Shown here: one piece after another, positions 33,049-43,026 of the stretch
Numbering within the stretch: position 1 is the first letter of the stretch
Layout: each line of letters opens with the position of its first letter
Assembly: GCA_903831295.1 (NCBI GenBank)
Contig: CAIKXA010000060.1
Location: forward strand, 1-43,049
DNA: 43,049 bases
Source of the DNA: an uncultured bacterium
GTDB lineage: Bacteria; Planctomycetota; Phycisphaerae; Phycisphaerales; SM1A02
Direction of reading: 5' to 3'
The notes under the pieces: model-generated
The model's database searches: none
What the model was told of the DNA's origin: nothing
Seen by the model: only the letters and a program-made list of their open reading frames with translations
Program-made: the position numbers and the translations under genes

Positions 33049-33729
33049 TTAACCCAACTTGGGCAACAGGCTGGCCGAAACTACTTCCAACATGGCGTGA
33101 ACCGCGCGCACGGCGATGTTGGAATCCATATGAGGTCCACCGCGTTCACTCGCTTGCTCTGGAAGTTGCGGCACATGAATAAACCCGGCGATGAAATTGT
33201 TGTGATTCTTAGGTGACTGCGCATTCTCGTGAACGCAATGAAGCAAGCGAAATAAAAGTTCATTGCAAAGAAATGTTCCCGCATCGGTGGATAATTTTGC
33301 CGAGACGCCCACTGATTCGCATGCGAGCAACATGTCTTGTGTCGGTAAAGTTGCAAAATGTGATTGAGGTGCCCCCGCAATCACAACTTCATTTCTAAGT
33401 TGAAGCCCGGCGTTGTCAGCAATGCGGCTATCACGCACATTCACCGCGCGAGTTTCAATATGAATGCGATCGGCTTTGGCGGATTCGCCAAGAGCCACAA
33501 CTACGTCAGGCTGAAGTTTGTCAATCATGTGCGCCGCGGCATACCAAGCGGATCCGGGCTGAATTCCCCCAACAACCGGAAGCGCAAGATACGCACGCGA
33601 GCCACTCAAGGGACTACCTTCTTGGAGTAATTTTGCAATTGCAATAGTTGGATTCACGGCGCTTCCACCAAAGGGCTCGAAGCTTGTGACTAGAACAAGA
33701 GGGCGAGGAATGTTTGAGTTCTTCGACAC
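33049..33729 (-). CDS. pcp: Pyroglutamyl-peptidase I (pyrrolidone-carboxylate peptidase)
   Basis: This 226-residue cysteine peptidase of family C15 removes N-terminal pyroglutamate from peptides. Motifs in order are TSFEPFGG, the catalytic Glu in ALGESAKADRIHIETRAVN, the catalytic Cys in DAGTFLCNELL and the catalytic His in GFIHVPQLPEQ. It has no signal peptide. GTG at 33729 is the likely start because no ATG lies in the N-terminal part of the frame. It is divergent from the 5-oxoprolinase gene, with 60 bp between the starts, so its product pyroglutamate is consumed by the neighbour. Confidence 0.94.
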   Translation of the reverse strand: MSKNSNIPRPLVLVTSFEPFGGSAVNPTIAIAKLLQEGSPLSGSRAYLALPVVGGIQPGSAWYAAAHMIDKLQPDVVVALGESAKADRIHIETRAVNVRDSRIADNAGLQLRNEVVIAGAPQSHFATLPTQDMLLACESVGVSAKLSTDAGTFLCNELLFRLLHCVHENAQSPKNHNNFIAGFIHVPQLPEQASERGGPHMDSNIAVRAVHAMLEVVSASLLPKLG

Positions 33730-33789
33730 AAGAGCACACTACCAAGCGTTTCAATTTATTTCCCGCACGGTTACGCTGCAAGCAATACT

Positions 33790-36700
33790 GTGGCTCAAGC
33801 ACAACCATCCAATTCTTTGGACAACTCCACGATTGATTCCAACAACAAAATCAAGTGGAACATTGGTGTTGACACGGGAGGAACATTCACGGATTGCGTG
33901 GCGCGTCATATTGATGGCCGTATCGCGCGCGCCAAAGTGTTAAGCACATCTGCATTGCGTGGAGTGGTTCGTGGCGGATCCGAACGTTCGCTTGTGGTTG
34001 AATTCACCAGCGACCTGTCGCTAAAAAATATCGTTGAATTTTTTGCGGGGTTCGTGATTCATGCGGTGAGTGGGGCAATCACACACCTTGAGAATCGGGC
34101 ACGTCTGACTGCGCATGCTGATAGTTGGCGTGTAGAAACGGCGCAACTACTTGAGTCTGGTTATGTTGAGTTTCAAATAAGCACCAACTTGTCAAAGACA
34201 ACGGAGCCGCACGAAAAAACGAATGGATTGACTGAGAAAAACTGCGCTGCGTCAAACATGGCGAATGCGCATGGGGTGCACCCATTGGGATCATTTGTGG
34301 ACTTTGTCGCGCCATTTGAGGCGCCGATCCTTGCCGCACGACTTGCGATTGATCGACCATTTCCCCAACCACTTGATGATTGCCGAATCTGCATTGGCAC
34401 CACTCGCGGAACAAACGCGCTACTGCAAGGACGCGTGAGCGCGGTGACGCTATTTGTGAATGAAGGCCTTGAAGATATTTTGCGTATTGGCGACCAACGG
34501 CGCATGGATATTTTCGCGACCGCGCCACGCAAGCCGCCAACCCTAGAAAAGGTTTCTGTTGGAGTGAACGCTCGCATGAAATTTGATGGCAATCAACTCA
34601 CAGCAGTTGATGAACCTGCGCTACGCGCTCTTGCGCAAAGTGGTGTTGCGGCTGGAAACAGCATCGCCGCAGTTGCGCTGTTGCACGCTGGAGTGAATCC
34701 CGCGCATGAAATTCGCGTGGCGGAAATTTTGCGTGAAGAGGGCTTTGCATGGATTTCGCTTTCACATCAATGTGGTTCTACAAGCCGCTTTGAGCCACGC
34801 GCGCGCGCGGCCGTGATTGACGCCGCGCTCAGCGGACCAGTTGGTGAATTCATAAACTCCGTTCAAAGTGGCGCGGCGGGCGCGGACATATTCATGATGA
34901 CCAGCGCTGGTGGACTCACACCCGTTGGCGCATTCGCGCCACGTGAAAGTTTGTTGTCAGGACCAGCCGGTGGAGTTGCGGGCGCGGGCGCAATAGCGCG
35001 CGAGTGTGGCTTCGAGCGTTGCGTCACGCTTGACATGGGCGGCACCAGCACGGATGTCGCTCGGGTGGATGGCACGCCGGAGATGCGTGATGAAACAAAT
35101 GTTGGTGGAGCAATCATCGCTTCGCCTTGCGTTGCCGTTGAAAGCGTGGCCGCGGGTGGCGGATCTATTTTGTGGTGGGACGGCGAAGCGCGGCGTGTTG
35201 GACCGCAAAGCGCGGGCGCGGTTCCTGGTCCTGCGTGCTACGGCGCGGGCGGGCCGCTTACGCTTACCGACGCGCATTTAATTTTGGGGCATATCGATGC
35301 AAAAAAAATGCCAATTCCAATTTCACTTCACGCTGCGCTGAAGCGTGCGAATGAATTGCACGCGGCGATCACTCAACATAATGATGCGCGAAATATTGCG
35401 GATGCGGCACGAAAGGAAATGGTCGCAGATCGCGAAGTAACGGCGCCACAAAGCGCGTCGAGCATGACGTTGAATGAAATGTTGGAGGGGTTCATTGCTA
35501 TCGCCGACGAGGCCATGTCCGCCGCGATTCGCACGGTCACGGTTCGTAAAGGCGTGGATCCGACAACCCACGCGCTGGTGGCGTTTGGCGGCGCGGGCGG
35601 ACTTCATGCGTGCGCCATTGCGCAGCGACTTGGCATAGACAACATTGTCCTTCCGGCGGACGCGGGCCTTCTGTGCGCGAGTGGAATTTCCCAAGCCCCT
35701 GTCACACGGGTTGTCTGGGAACTTGTGCTGCGAGTGATTGATGAAGAGCAACCAACGCTGCATGAAAAGTTTGTCCAATTATTTGAGCGCGCCAAAAAAG
35801 AATTGCTGGACATTGGAATGGATGCATCCACCGCCAATCAAACTCGGCGCGTGGCATTGATGCGCCTGAAGGGACAAGAAGAAAGTCTGGAGATTGAGTT
35901 GCCGCTTGCGAATGCGCAGCCACTGAACGCCGAACGACTGCGTGAATTATTCAAGCGCCGCTTCCATGAAACATATGGTTTCCTTCCCGATGCCGCGCGT
36001 GCGATTGAGCTTGAACGCCTTCGTCTTCAAGTGGAGATCACGCGGACACATCCGACACGCGTGAATTGTGACACGACCAATTCCACCGACATCATTGGGC
36101 CAGCAGTGCTGCCACGCGCGCATTCCACGGCGTTTGTTGCCGCGGGGTGGCGCGCATCCACGCACAAAAGTGGCGCCACAATTCTTTCCCGCGATGAGTC
36201 CGCGCGCGCTTTCACGAACCCTACGGCGCATTCGCATGAACTTGTCGCGGCGCAGCTTGGCTCCATTGCCACCGACATGGGCGAACAACTTCGACGCACC
36301 GCGGTTTCCCCCAACATCAAAGATCGACTGGATTTTTCGTGCGGCCTGCTTGATGCGGATGGTTTTCTTGTTGTGAACGCGCCGCACATTCCAATTCACT
36401 TGGGCGCGCTTGGCGTGTGCGTGCGTGAAGTGGGCAAGGCGCATACGTTTGCGCCTGGCCAAGTGTGGGTTGTGAATCACCCGCGCTTTGGTGGTTCGCA
36501 TTTGCCGGATCTCACGGTGATCACGCCAATCTTTTCCAAAGCCAACACGAATGTCGCTCATACAGAACTGATTGGTTTCGCCGCCAATCGCGCGCACCAC
36601 GCGGAAATGGGCGGGACACGTCCGGGGTCCATGCCGCCAGACGCAACCACTCTTGCGCACGAAGGTGTTGTGATTGAGCCAACATTGATAGTTGAAAATG

Positions 36701-37812
36701 GCGTGGCGTACCTGGACCGCGTGGAGCGTCAATTGAGCGGCGGCGCGTGGCCAAGCCGCATGGTTGCGGACAATCTTGCTGATATTTCGGCGCAAATAGC
36801 TGCAAATGAACTGGCAGTGTCGCGCATGCATGACGTGCTTGAGCAAACTGATTTGCAATCACTGCGCGCAGCATTCCAGAAGTTGCGCTCATCCGCGCGC
36901 CGCGCCGCGGAGCACGCGATTCAATTATTACCCAACGTAATCGCCCCGATTGAAGAACGCCTAGATGATGGCACAGTGCTGCGCGCGCAAATGCGCCGCT
37001 TGGAAAATCCGACGATGCTTGTGATTGATTTCACTGGAACATCGCCCCAACACGCGAAAAATCTCAACGCGCCGCAAGCGGTCACGCGAGCCGCGGTGAT
37101 GTATTCCATTCGTGTTTTAGTTGGGCAACTCCTTGGCGGAATCACCCCAGCGTTTCCTATGAACGAAGGCTTGCTTGATCCAATTAAAATCATTTTGCCG
37201 GCGGGAACAATTCTGTCGCCAAATTTTTCGGGCGCGCCTGACAACTGTCCCGCTTGCGCGATTGGACAAACCGAAACAAGCCAGCGACTTGTGGACTTGC
37301 TCTGGCGAGCGTTCAATCTTGCGGCATGCAGTCAAGGAACCATCAACAATCTTTTGTTTGGCAACGCGCGATTTGGATTTTATGAAACCATCGCGGGCGG
37401 CGCGGGCGCGACCATGAATGGCGACGGCGAAAGCGGCGTGCATACGCATATCAGCAACACGCGCATCACCGACGCCGAGGTGCTTGAGCGGCGCTACCCC
37501 GTGCGTCTTGAGCAATTTTCCATTCGGCGCAATTCCGGCGGCGCGGGAAAGTTTCGCGGTGGCGAGGGCCTTGTGCGGCGACTGCGATTTCTTGAGGGCG
37601 TTGATTTGTCATTTCTTTCACAGCATCGGATTGAGGCGCCATACGGAATGAATGGCGGAGCGCCGGGCGAGCGCGGAGCGCAGCGAATTCTGCGAGCCAA
37701 TGGAACGCGAGAGGAAATACCTGGAATTGTGGCGGCTCGCTTGGAGATCGGCGACGCAATCGAAATTGAAACTCCTGGCGGCGGCGGCTTTGGAAAGCGT
37801 GACGGCGCGTAA
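33790..37812 (+). CDS. 5-oxoprolinase (ATP-hydrolysing), HyuA-HyuB fusion
   Basis: This 1340-residue cytosolic enzyme matches eukaryotic-type OPLAH, with both hydantoinase subunits on one chain. The HyuA part has the ATPase motif [14 protein letters not shown] (residues 26-39), [12 protein letters not shown] (203-214), [16 protein letters not shown] and [11 protein letters not shown]. The HyuB part (from about residue 815) has [38 protein letters not shown] and [11 protein letters not shown]. It opens 5-oxo-L-proline to glutamate with ATP. The stretch between the first two motifs is longer than in two-subunit hydantoinases, as in long 5-oxoprolinases. The start is GTG 33790 with no Shine-Dalgarno. 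Neighbouring pcp favours oxoproline over hydantoins as substrate. Confidence 0.93.
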   Translation: MAQAQPSNSLDNSTIDSNNKIKWNIGVDTGGTFTDCVARHIDGRIARAKVLSTSALRGVVRGGSERSLVVEFTSDLSLKNIVEFFAGFVIHAVSGAITHLENRARLTAHADSWRVETAQLLESGYVEFQISTNLSKTTEPHEKTNGLTEKNCAASNMANAHGVHPLGSFVDFVAPFEAPILAARLAIDRPFPQPLDDCRICIGTTRGTNALLQGRVSAVTLFVNEGLEDILRIGDQRRMDIFATAPRKPPTLEKVSVGVNARMKFDGNQLTAVDEPALRALAQSGVAAGNSIAAVALLHAGVNPAHEIRVAEILREEGFAWISLSHQCGSTSRFEPRARAAVIDAALSGPVGEFINSVQSGAAGADIFMMTSAGGLTPVGAFAPRESLLSGPAGGVAGAGAIARECGFERCVTLDMGGTSTDVARVDGTPEMRDETNVGGAIIASPCVAVESVAAGGGSILWWDGEARRVGPQSAGAVPGPACYGAGGPLTLTDAHLILGHIDAKKMPIPISLHAALKRANELHAAITQHNDARNIADAARKEMVADREVTAPQSASSMTLNEMLEGFIAIADEAMSAAIRTVTVRKGVDPTTHALVAFGGAGGLHACAIAQRLGIDNIVLPADAGLLCASGISQAPVTRVVWELVLRVIDEEQPTLHEKFVQLFERAKKELLDIGMDASTANQTRRVALMRLKGQEESLEIELPLANAQPLNAERLRELFKRRFHETYGFLPDAARAIELERLRLQVEITRTHPTRVNCDTTNSTDIIGPAVLPRAHSTAFVAAGWRASTHKSGATILSRDESARAFTNPTAHSHELVAAQLGSIATDMGEQLRRTAVSPNIKDRLDFSCGLLDADGFLVVNAPHIPIHLGALGVCVREVGKAHTFAPGQVWVVNHPRFGGSHLPDLTVITPIFSKANTNVAHTELIGFAANRAHHAEMGGTRPGSMPPDATTLAHEGVVIEPTLIVENGVAYLDRVERQLSGGAWPSRMVADNLADISAQIAANELAVSRMHDVLEQTDLQSLRAAFQKLRSSARRAAEHAIQLLPNVIAPIEERLDDGTVLRAQMRRLENPTMLVIDFTGTSPQHAKNLNAPQAVTRAAVMYSIRVLVGQLLGGITPAFPMNEGLLDPIKIILPAGTILSPNFSGAPDNCPACAIGQTETSQRLVDLLWRAFNLAACSQGTINNLLFGNARFGFYETIAGGAGATMNGDGESGVHTHISNTRITDAEVLERRYPVRLEQFSIRRNSGGAGKFRGGEGLVRRLRFLEGVDLSFLSQHRIEAPYGMNGGAPGERGAQRILRANGTREEIPGIVAARLEIGDAIEIETPGGGGFGKRDGA

Positions 37813-37892
37813 ATCGATTCATTGGCGCGGCCAGTGCCGCCGACTCTGGCGCGTGAAATCAATGACGGTGATCTATTCGCCACTCAACCAAT

Positions 37893-38894
37893 TCACGAAT
37901 GCGATACGCGGGTTTCCGCGCACAAATCGCCGCGCTCAAAGTCGGTGAAGTTCTTGATAGTGGTCTGCGCAATGTCGCGCAACGCTTCTTGAGTTAGGAA
38001 TCCTTGATGCCCAGTGATGATCACATTTGGAGACGCAAGAAGCCGTTTCAATGTTTCATCGGCGATGACTTGCTTTGATAGGTCTTGGAAAAAAAGCCCC
38101 GCTTCGCCTTCATACACATCAAGTCCAAGCGCGCCAAGTTTCCCCGAACTGAGCGCGTCGATTGCCGCCTGCGTATCAAGCACCGCGCCGCGACTTGTGT
38201 TGACCAACATTGCTCCTGGCTTGATCAGATCAAGCGCCGCGCCATTGATCAGGTGCCTTGTATTTGCATTCAGCGGACAGTGCAGAGTGACAATGTCCGA
38301 CGCGGCGAGCAGTTGCGCAAGTTCCACATACCGCACTCCCATTGCAACGCATGTTGCGCAAGGCACTGGATCTGAAGCGAGCACCGTGCATCCAAATCCT
38401 TGGCCCAAAATTTTTGCCACAACAAGACCGATCCTTCCCGTGCCGATCACACCCACGGTCTTTCCGAATAAATCAAAGCCAACAAGTCCTTCAAGCGTGA
38501 AGTTCTGTCGCTGAACGCGCGCGTGGGCCAAGTGGATCTTGCGGTTCAGCGCCAAGATGAGAGCGATGGCATGTTCCGCCACCGCATGGGGCGAGTATGC
38601 CGGCACCCGAAGCACAGTCATTCCTAATTTCTGCGCGGCATTGAGATCAACGTTGTCGTATCCAGTTGAACGGAGCGCTACTAACCGAGTGCCGCCCGCA
38701 TGAACAGCCTCAAGCAGCGCCGCGTCGAGCCGATCATTGACAAATATGCAGACCGCGCCAGATCCGCGCGCAAGCGGCGCCGTGCTGAAGTTCAGTCCTT
38801 GCGTGACAAAGTTCAACATATGCAGCCCGCCAACATTCGCCGCCCCAAGCGATGCTCGATCGTATTCATGGGTACCAAAGACGGTGATCTTCAT
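37893..38894 (-). CDS. ldhA: D-lactate dehydrogenase (fermentative, 2-hydroxyacid dehydrogenase family)
   Basis: This 333-residue NAD-dependent enzyme interconverts pyruvate and D-lactate. It aligns by eye along its whole length with E. coli LdhA: AVCIFVNDRLD, the catalytic Arg in ALRSTGYDNVDL, VIGTGRIG (NAD binding), LDVYEGEAGLFFQD and the catalytic His in TGHQGFLTQEAL. The start is ATG 38894. The gene is convergent with 5-oxoprolinase and divergent from the MOSC gene, so it is probably transcribed alone. It suggests a capacity for fermentation or lactate use. Confidence 0.95.
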   Translation of the reverse strand: MKITVFGTHEYDRASLGAANVGGLHMLNFVTQGLNFSTAPLARGSGAVCIFVNDRLDAALLEAVHAGGTRLVALRSTGYDNVDLNAAQKLGMTVLRVPAYSPHAVAEHAIALILALNRKIHLAHARVQRQNFTLEGLVGFDLFGKTVGVIGTGRIGLVVAKILGQGFGCTVLASDPVPCATCVAMGVRYVELAQLLAASDIVTLHCPLNANTRHLINGAALDLIKPGAMLVNTSRGAVLDTQAAIDALSSGKLGALGLDVYEGEAGLFFQDLSKQVIADETLKRLLASPNVIITGHQGFLTQEALRDIAQTTIKNFTDFERGDLCAETRVSHS

Positions 38895-39077
38895 GGTGGA
38901 TTGCTTTCGGGCACGCCCGCTCCGGGGTCATTGATGGCGCAACGGGATCGAAGCGAAACTCATAATGGCAATCGTAGCCTGTTTCCTACGGCGTCTGATG
39001 CGGGAAATCCTTCTCTATGCGCCGCTTGAGGAGCGAAGCACACACATGAAGCGTTTATCTGTGTAATTTCCAAATTC

Positions 39078-40016
39078 ATGTCACCTTCAACACACATACC
39101 AAAGTCCGCGCCTGACGTGATCAGCGTGATTTCGCTTCATGTGTATCCGCTCAAAGGCGCTGCTGGATTTGCACCGCAAAGCTGGCCGGTGGATGAACGC
39201 GGTCTGCGCCACGACCGCTGTTTTATGTTGGTTGATACAACTGGAAATTTTATTTCGCAGCGAACGTGCGGGAGGCTGGCGCTTGTGCGCGGCGAAATTA
39301 TTTTAAACGCGCTTCACATTTCGTATCCGGCAAGCGCGGAAAAAATTTCAGAATCTGTGGCGAGCGCACGATTGACGCACCACACGGCGGCGCGAAAAAC
39401 ACTGGAAATACCGTTTGAATCATTGGATTTTTCAGCCAATGCCGCGAGACACAATTTCATTCGGGTGCAAGTTTGGGATGACATTCTGGAAGTTCCCGCG
39501 CTCTGGCCAGAAGCGGATGCGGCGATGAGTGGATTTCTTAACCAAGCCTGCCGCCTTGTGTGCATGCCCAAAAACACAACACGCTTGACCAGCATCACTC
39601 GCGGCGAGCCGCGGGGCAATCTAAGCTTTGCCGACGCCGCGCCAATATTGCTGACCAGCGAAACGGCGCTGGCAGATCTGAATTCTCGTTTGCAGCAAGG
39701 CGGATCAGAGGCCATTCCCATGGATCGATTCCGCGCCAACATTGTCATTCGTGGAGCAGCGCTTGCGGAGGATGATCACTGGAGCGCGCTTCGCATCAAC
39801 AACGCGCAGTTTCGCGCGAGCAATTCGTGCAAGCGTTGCAAGGTGATCACTATTGATCAAACCACTGGCGAGTTTGTCTCGCGCGATCCCATTTTAACTC
39901 TTGCAACGTATCGCAGCGATGGAAATAGCGTGACCTTTGGGCAACACATGTTGGTGGAACGCGCAGGCATGATCAGTGTTGGTGACACAATCACAATTGA
40001 TTCTTGCACGCGTTGA
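39078..40016 (+). CDS. MOSC domain-containing protein (YcbX/mARC-like)
   Basis: This 312-residue protein has an N-terminal beta-barrel MOSC_N domain (ISLHVYPLKGAAG, GLRHDRCFMLVD) and a C-terminal MOSC domain with RFRANIVIRG, SNSCKRCKVITID and the closing LVERAGMISVGD. The cysteine in the CKRC segment is the expected molybdenum ligand. Relatives such as YcbX and mARC reduce N-hydroxylated compounds using a sulfurated molybdenum cofactor. The electron donor is not encoded nearby and there is no fused ferredoxin domain, unlike YcbX. The start ATG 39078 has no strong Shine-Dalgarno. Confidence 0.9.
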   Translation: MSPSTHIPKSAPDVISVISLHVYPLKGAAGFAPQSWPVDERGLRHDRCFMLVDTTGNFISQRTCGRLALVRGEIILNALHISYPASAEKISESVASARLTHHTAARKTLEIPFESLDFSANAARHNFIRVQVWDDILEVPALWPEADAAMSGFLNQACRLVCMPKNTTRLTSITRGEPRGNLSFADAAPILLTSETALADLNSRLQQGGSEAIPMDRFRANIVIRGAALAEDDHWSALRINNAQFRASNSCKRCKVITIDQTTGEFVSRDPILTLATYRSDGNSVTFGQHMLVERAGMISVGDTITIDSCTR

Positions 40017-40028
40017 ATTCGGATTAAT

Positions 40029-40047
40029 AGCGCGTTGACAACGCGCT
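40029..40047. terminator. Hairpin between convergent MOSC and lysA genes
   Basis: AGCGCGTT, GAC, AACGCGCT forms a perfect 8-bp stem with a 3-base loop, 12 bp after the MOSC stop and 30 bp before the lysA stop. Only three T follow on the plus strand, so termination may be weak or work from both sides. Confidence 0.5.
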
Positions 40048-40077
40048 TTCAAAGCTACTCAAACCGAGTAATGAAAC

Positions 40078-41301
40078 TCAATCACAAACCACAACGCGCC
40101 CGGCCGACACCGCAATTTCGGCGGGCAATTCATGGCTGTTGTATTGACTGGCCATGGTGAAGCCGTAAGCGCCAGCGTCCGCAATGGCGACCAAATCGCC
40201 CTGCTTCAGTTGCGAAAGCGAAACATCTTTGGCAAGAAAATCCGACGACTCGCAAATGGGTCCGACAATGTCGTATGTAATTTTTTCACCCGCGTCTTGG
40301 TGCAGCGGCAAAATACGGTGCTTTGATCCATACAGCGCGGGCCGAACCAAGTGATGCATGCCCGTGTCAAGAATGGCGAATGTTTTTGCGGCGGTGACCT
40401 TAATGTATTGAACGCGCCCAACCAGCACGCCGGCGCGCGCGACAAAAACGCGGCCAGGCTCTGTGAGCAATTCAACATCTAGTCCGCGCGTGGCGTCAAT
40501 GGCCATGCGGCCATACTGCGTGATCATTTCAAATTCACGCGCGGTGTCCGCGGTGTCATAGGCAATGCCAAGGCCGCCGCCAATATCAAGGCGATCAAGC
40601 GCGTGTCCTTGCGCCTTAAATGTTTCATGCACTGCAATTGTTTTTTCAATCGCCTCGCGTATCACATCAAGATCAAACAGCAGCGAGCCGATGTGCATGG
40701 TGAAACCGCGCAAGCGCAACCACTTGCTTTCGCGCGCAAGAATGCCGCGCAGTTCTGGCATGAATGATTCATCCATACCAAATTTGTTGTCGCGAAATCC
40801 AGTGGTGATATATGGATGCGTCTTGGGATTTACGTTTGGATTTAGGCGAAAGGCCACGTCGGCTACCACGCCAAGGCTCCGCGCGATGTCCGCAATGCGC
40901 TGCAACTCTTGCGGACTTTCAACATTGATCTGTTTAATGCGCGCTTCAAGCGCGCGCTGGATCTCTTGATGTGTCTTGGCCACGCCAGAAAAAATAATTC
41001 GGTCAGCGGGCACGCCTGCGGCACGAGCGCGCGCAATTTCCCCGCCAGACACTGTGTCCACGCCCGCGCCAAGCGCGCACAAATGCCGCAAAATGGCGGC
41101 ATTACTATTAGCTTTCATGGCGTAATGAATGGTGTGGCGCGTCCCAACAAACGCGTTGTTCATGGCGTGAAAGCGCAACGCAATGTCATCCAAGTCATAG
41201 ACATACGCGGGTCGATCAATCGCGCCAATAATGGAATCAACCGTCACGCTCGCGCGCGCGTCGCCAACATGAAGTATTCCATCACTATAAAAAAATGCCA
41301 C
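40078..41301 (-). CDS. lysA: Diaminopimelate decarboxylase
   Basis: This 407-residue PLP enzyme of fold type III decarboxylates meso-diaminopimelate to lysine. The PLP lysine is Lys63 in HYAMKANSN. GVDTVSGGEI, HIGSLLFD, DIGGGLGI, EPGRVFVA and GPICESSDFLA follow in the family order, and the last carries the conserved Cys of the dimer active site. GTG 41301 is the start, with AAAGG about 9 bases upstream. No lysine riboswitch fold was recognised in the 315 bp upstream. The usual neighbour genes dapA and argH are absent. Confidence 0.95.
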   Translation of the reverse strand: MAFFYSDGILHVGDARASVTVDSIIGAIDRPAYVYDLDDIALRFHAMNNAFVGTRHTIHYAMKANSNAAILRHLCALGAGVDTVSGGEIARARAAGVPADRIIFSGVAKTHQEIQRALEARIKQINVESPQELQRIADIARSLGVVADVAFRLNPNVNPKTHPYITTGFRDNKFGMDESFMPELRGILARESKWLRLRGFTMHIGSLLFDLDVIREAIEKTIAVHETFKAQGHALDRLDIGGGLGIAYDTADTAREFEMITQYGRMAIDATRGLDVELLTEPGRVFVARAGVLVGRVQYIKVTAAKTFAILDTGMHHLVRPALYGSKHRILPLHQDAGEKITYDIVGPICESSDFLAKDVSLSQLKQGDLVAIADAGAYGFTMASQYNSHELPAEIAVSAGRVVVCD

Positions 41302-41616
41302 GCTTACGCCTTTCGAATTTGTTCTGCCACCGCCAGCATTGCGGATATTTCAACATGCTCTCCGTACGATAGCGAAAGCGTAAGGCTTGTCATTGTGTTT
41401 TACATGCCGCGTCAACCACCGGCGAATATCCAACCCAGAATGTAATTTTAGGACTGGCTCACATTGAGCGAGTGATGTAATTCGACGGGCACCTTCACAC
41501 TTGAGGATATGTGCGCTCGGTGTTGCACTCTGGGGCGCAAAGGAATTGCTGCTAGCCAAAACCTTAAAATGCAATGACCGCCTGTCATATAAAGCAGAAC
41601 TTCTTACACTTGTGGC
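41302..41616. other. 315-bp divergent intergenic region, lysA versus kynurenine monooxygenase
   Basis: No convincing gene on either strand; frames crossing it continue from lysA shadows. AAAGG before lysA is at its left end. TATAAA at 41588-41593 lies 23 bp before the monooxygenase GTG but has no matching -35 box, so a promoter was not called. No L-box or other riboswitch pattern was recognised. Confidence 0.5.
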
Positions 41617-43026
41617 GTGAACAAATCCGTAGTCATTGTTGGCGCCGGACTCGCAGGCTGCTTGCTTGCGGTGTATCTCTCGCGCGCGGGTTGGACCGTT
41701 GACGTGCGCGAGCGCCGCGGCGATCCGCGGGCGCGCGGCCATGCCGCCGGTCGCTCCATAAATCTTGCAATCAGCGCGCGCGGGCTGAAAGCGCTTCGAC
41801 GCGCGGGCCTTGAGGAAACAATCTTGCGGAACGCCATTCGCATGCCTGGTCGCATGATTCATTCGCGCGCGGGTGCTCAGGAATTTCACCAGTACAGCCG
41901 CGATCCCAATCACGCTATTCAAAGCGTGTCGCGCAGCGCGCTCAATCTTGCGCTGCTCGAAGCGGCGGCCGCGGAAAAAAATGTTCGCATCACATTTCAT
42001 CAGCGCTGCGTTGAAGTTGCGGCGGCGTCTGGCACGGTGATATTCATCGACGACAGCACGCAACACACCAGTAGCGCAGTGGCGGATTTAATTGTTGGGG
42101 CGGACGGCGCGTACAGCGCGTTGCGCGGCATCATGCAAAAAAATGAGGGCTTTGATTATTCGCAAGAGTGGCTTGGTCACGGCTACAAAGAAATGCAAAT
42201 TCAACCGGTGACAAGCGGCGAGCACGCGCCATTTGCCATGAATCCAAACGCGCTGCACATTTGGCCGCGTGGCGCTTCCATGATGATCGCGCTGCCAAAT
42301 CCAGATGGCTCGTTCACGTGCACGCTGTTTTGGCCGCACAGCGGAAGTGGAAGCTTTGCGGAAATTTCTGGCGCCGCAAATGGCCGCGCGCACTTTCAGC
42401 GCGACTACGGCGACGCGCTGCCATTGATGCCCACGTTTGACGCCGACTTTGACGCGAATCCTGTTGGCAGCATGCTGACCGTTCGCTGCAATCCATGGTC
42501 GCAAGGTGGGCGCGTTGTGTTGCTTGGCGACGCGGCGCACGCCATTGTTCCATTCTTTGGCCAAGGCGCCAACGCCAGCTTTGAAGATTGCGAATCATTG
42601 ACCGACGCGCTTGCCGCACACGGCGACAATATTGCCGCGGCAATTTCCACGTATGAGTTGGACCGCAAGCGCAACGCCGACGCGATCGCGGAAATGGCGC
42701 TAACCAACTTTGTGGAAATGCGCGACAAGACCGCATCGCGCATGTTTAAATGGAAAAAGAAATTAGATCATTTTATGCACGCCATGTTTCCGAAGTCTTT
42801 TATTCCCCGTTACGACATGGTGAGCTTCAGCAACATTCCTTACGCTGACGCGCTGCAGAAATCTCGCAAGCAAGACGCCATGCTCTCTCGCTTTGGAATT
42901 TTCTTCCTGTGTTGCATCTTTGTGGGACTTTGGGCTGCCCTCGACATGAGTTCTTTCAATGTGACCATGTCAATCTTTATGGGAATAGTTATTTTATTCT
43001 TCTGGGTCGGCAAGAGAAGGAAGTGA
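41617..43026 (+). CDS. kmo: Kynurenine 3-monooxygenase
   Basis: This 469-residue FAD enzyme hydroxylates kynurenine to 3-hydroxykynurenine with NADPH and O2. The dinucleotide motif is VGAGLAGCLLA at the N terminus, RSINLAIS is the substrate-side signature, and GDAAHAIVPFFGQGANASFED is the second FAD motif. The C terminus has two hydrophobic segments (about 418-438 and 445-462), so it is probably membrane-anchored, as the mitochondrial enzyme is. The start is GTG 41617; no ATG lies before the FAD motif. It completes the route with kynureninase and 3-hydroxyanthranilate dioxygenase encoded 10 kb to the left. Tryptophan dioxygenase and formamidase are not in the window. Confidence 0.95.
   Translation: MNKSVVIVGAGLAGCLLAVYLSRAGWTVDVRERRGDPRARGHAAGRSINLAISARGLKALRRAGLEETILRNAIRMPGRMIHSRAGAQEFHQYSRDPNHAIQSVSRSALNLALLEAAAAEKNVRITFHQRCVEVAAASGTVIFIDDSTQHTSSAVADLIVGADGAYSALRGIMQKNEGFDYSQEWLGHGYKEMQIQPVTSGEHAPFAMNPNALHIWPRGASMMIALPNPDGSFTCTLFWPHSGSGSFAEISGAANGRAHFQRDYGDALPLMPTFDADFDANPVGSMLTVRCNPWSQGGRVVLLGDAAHAIVPFFGQGANASFEDCESLTDALAAHGDNIAAAISTYELDRKRNADAIAEMALTNFVEMRDKTASRMFKWKKKLDHFMHAMFPKSFIPRYDMVSFSNIPYADALQKSRKQDAMLSRFGIFFLCCIFVGLWAALDMSSFNVTMSIFMGIVILFFWVGKRRK

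Noticed and set aside
35947..36858. 303-codon minus-strand frame inside the 5-oxoprolinase gene
   Set aside because: Antisense shadow; the sense strand carries clear HyuA-HyuB motifs throughout.
41302..41616. Lysine riboswitch in front of lysA
   Set aside because: The conserved L-box core elements could not be found in the minus-strand leader.
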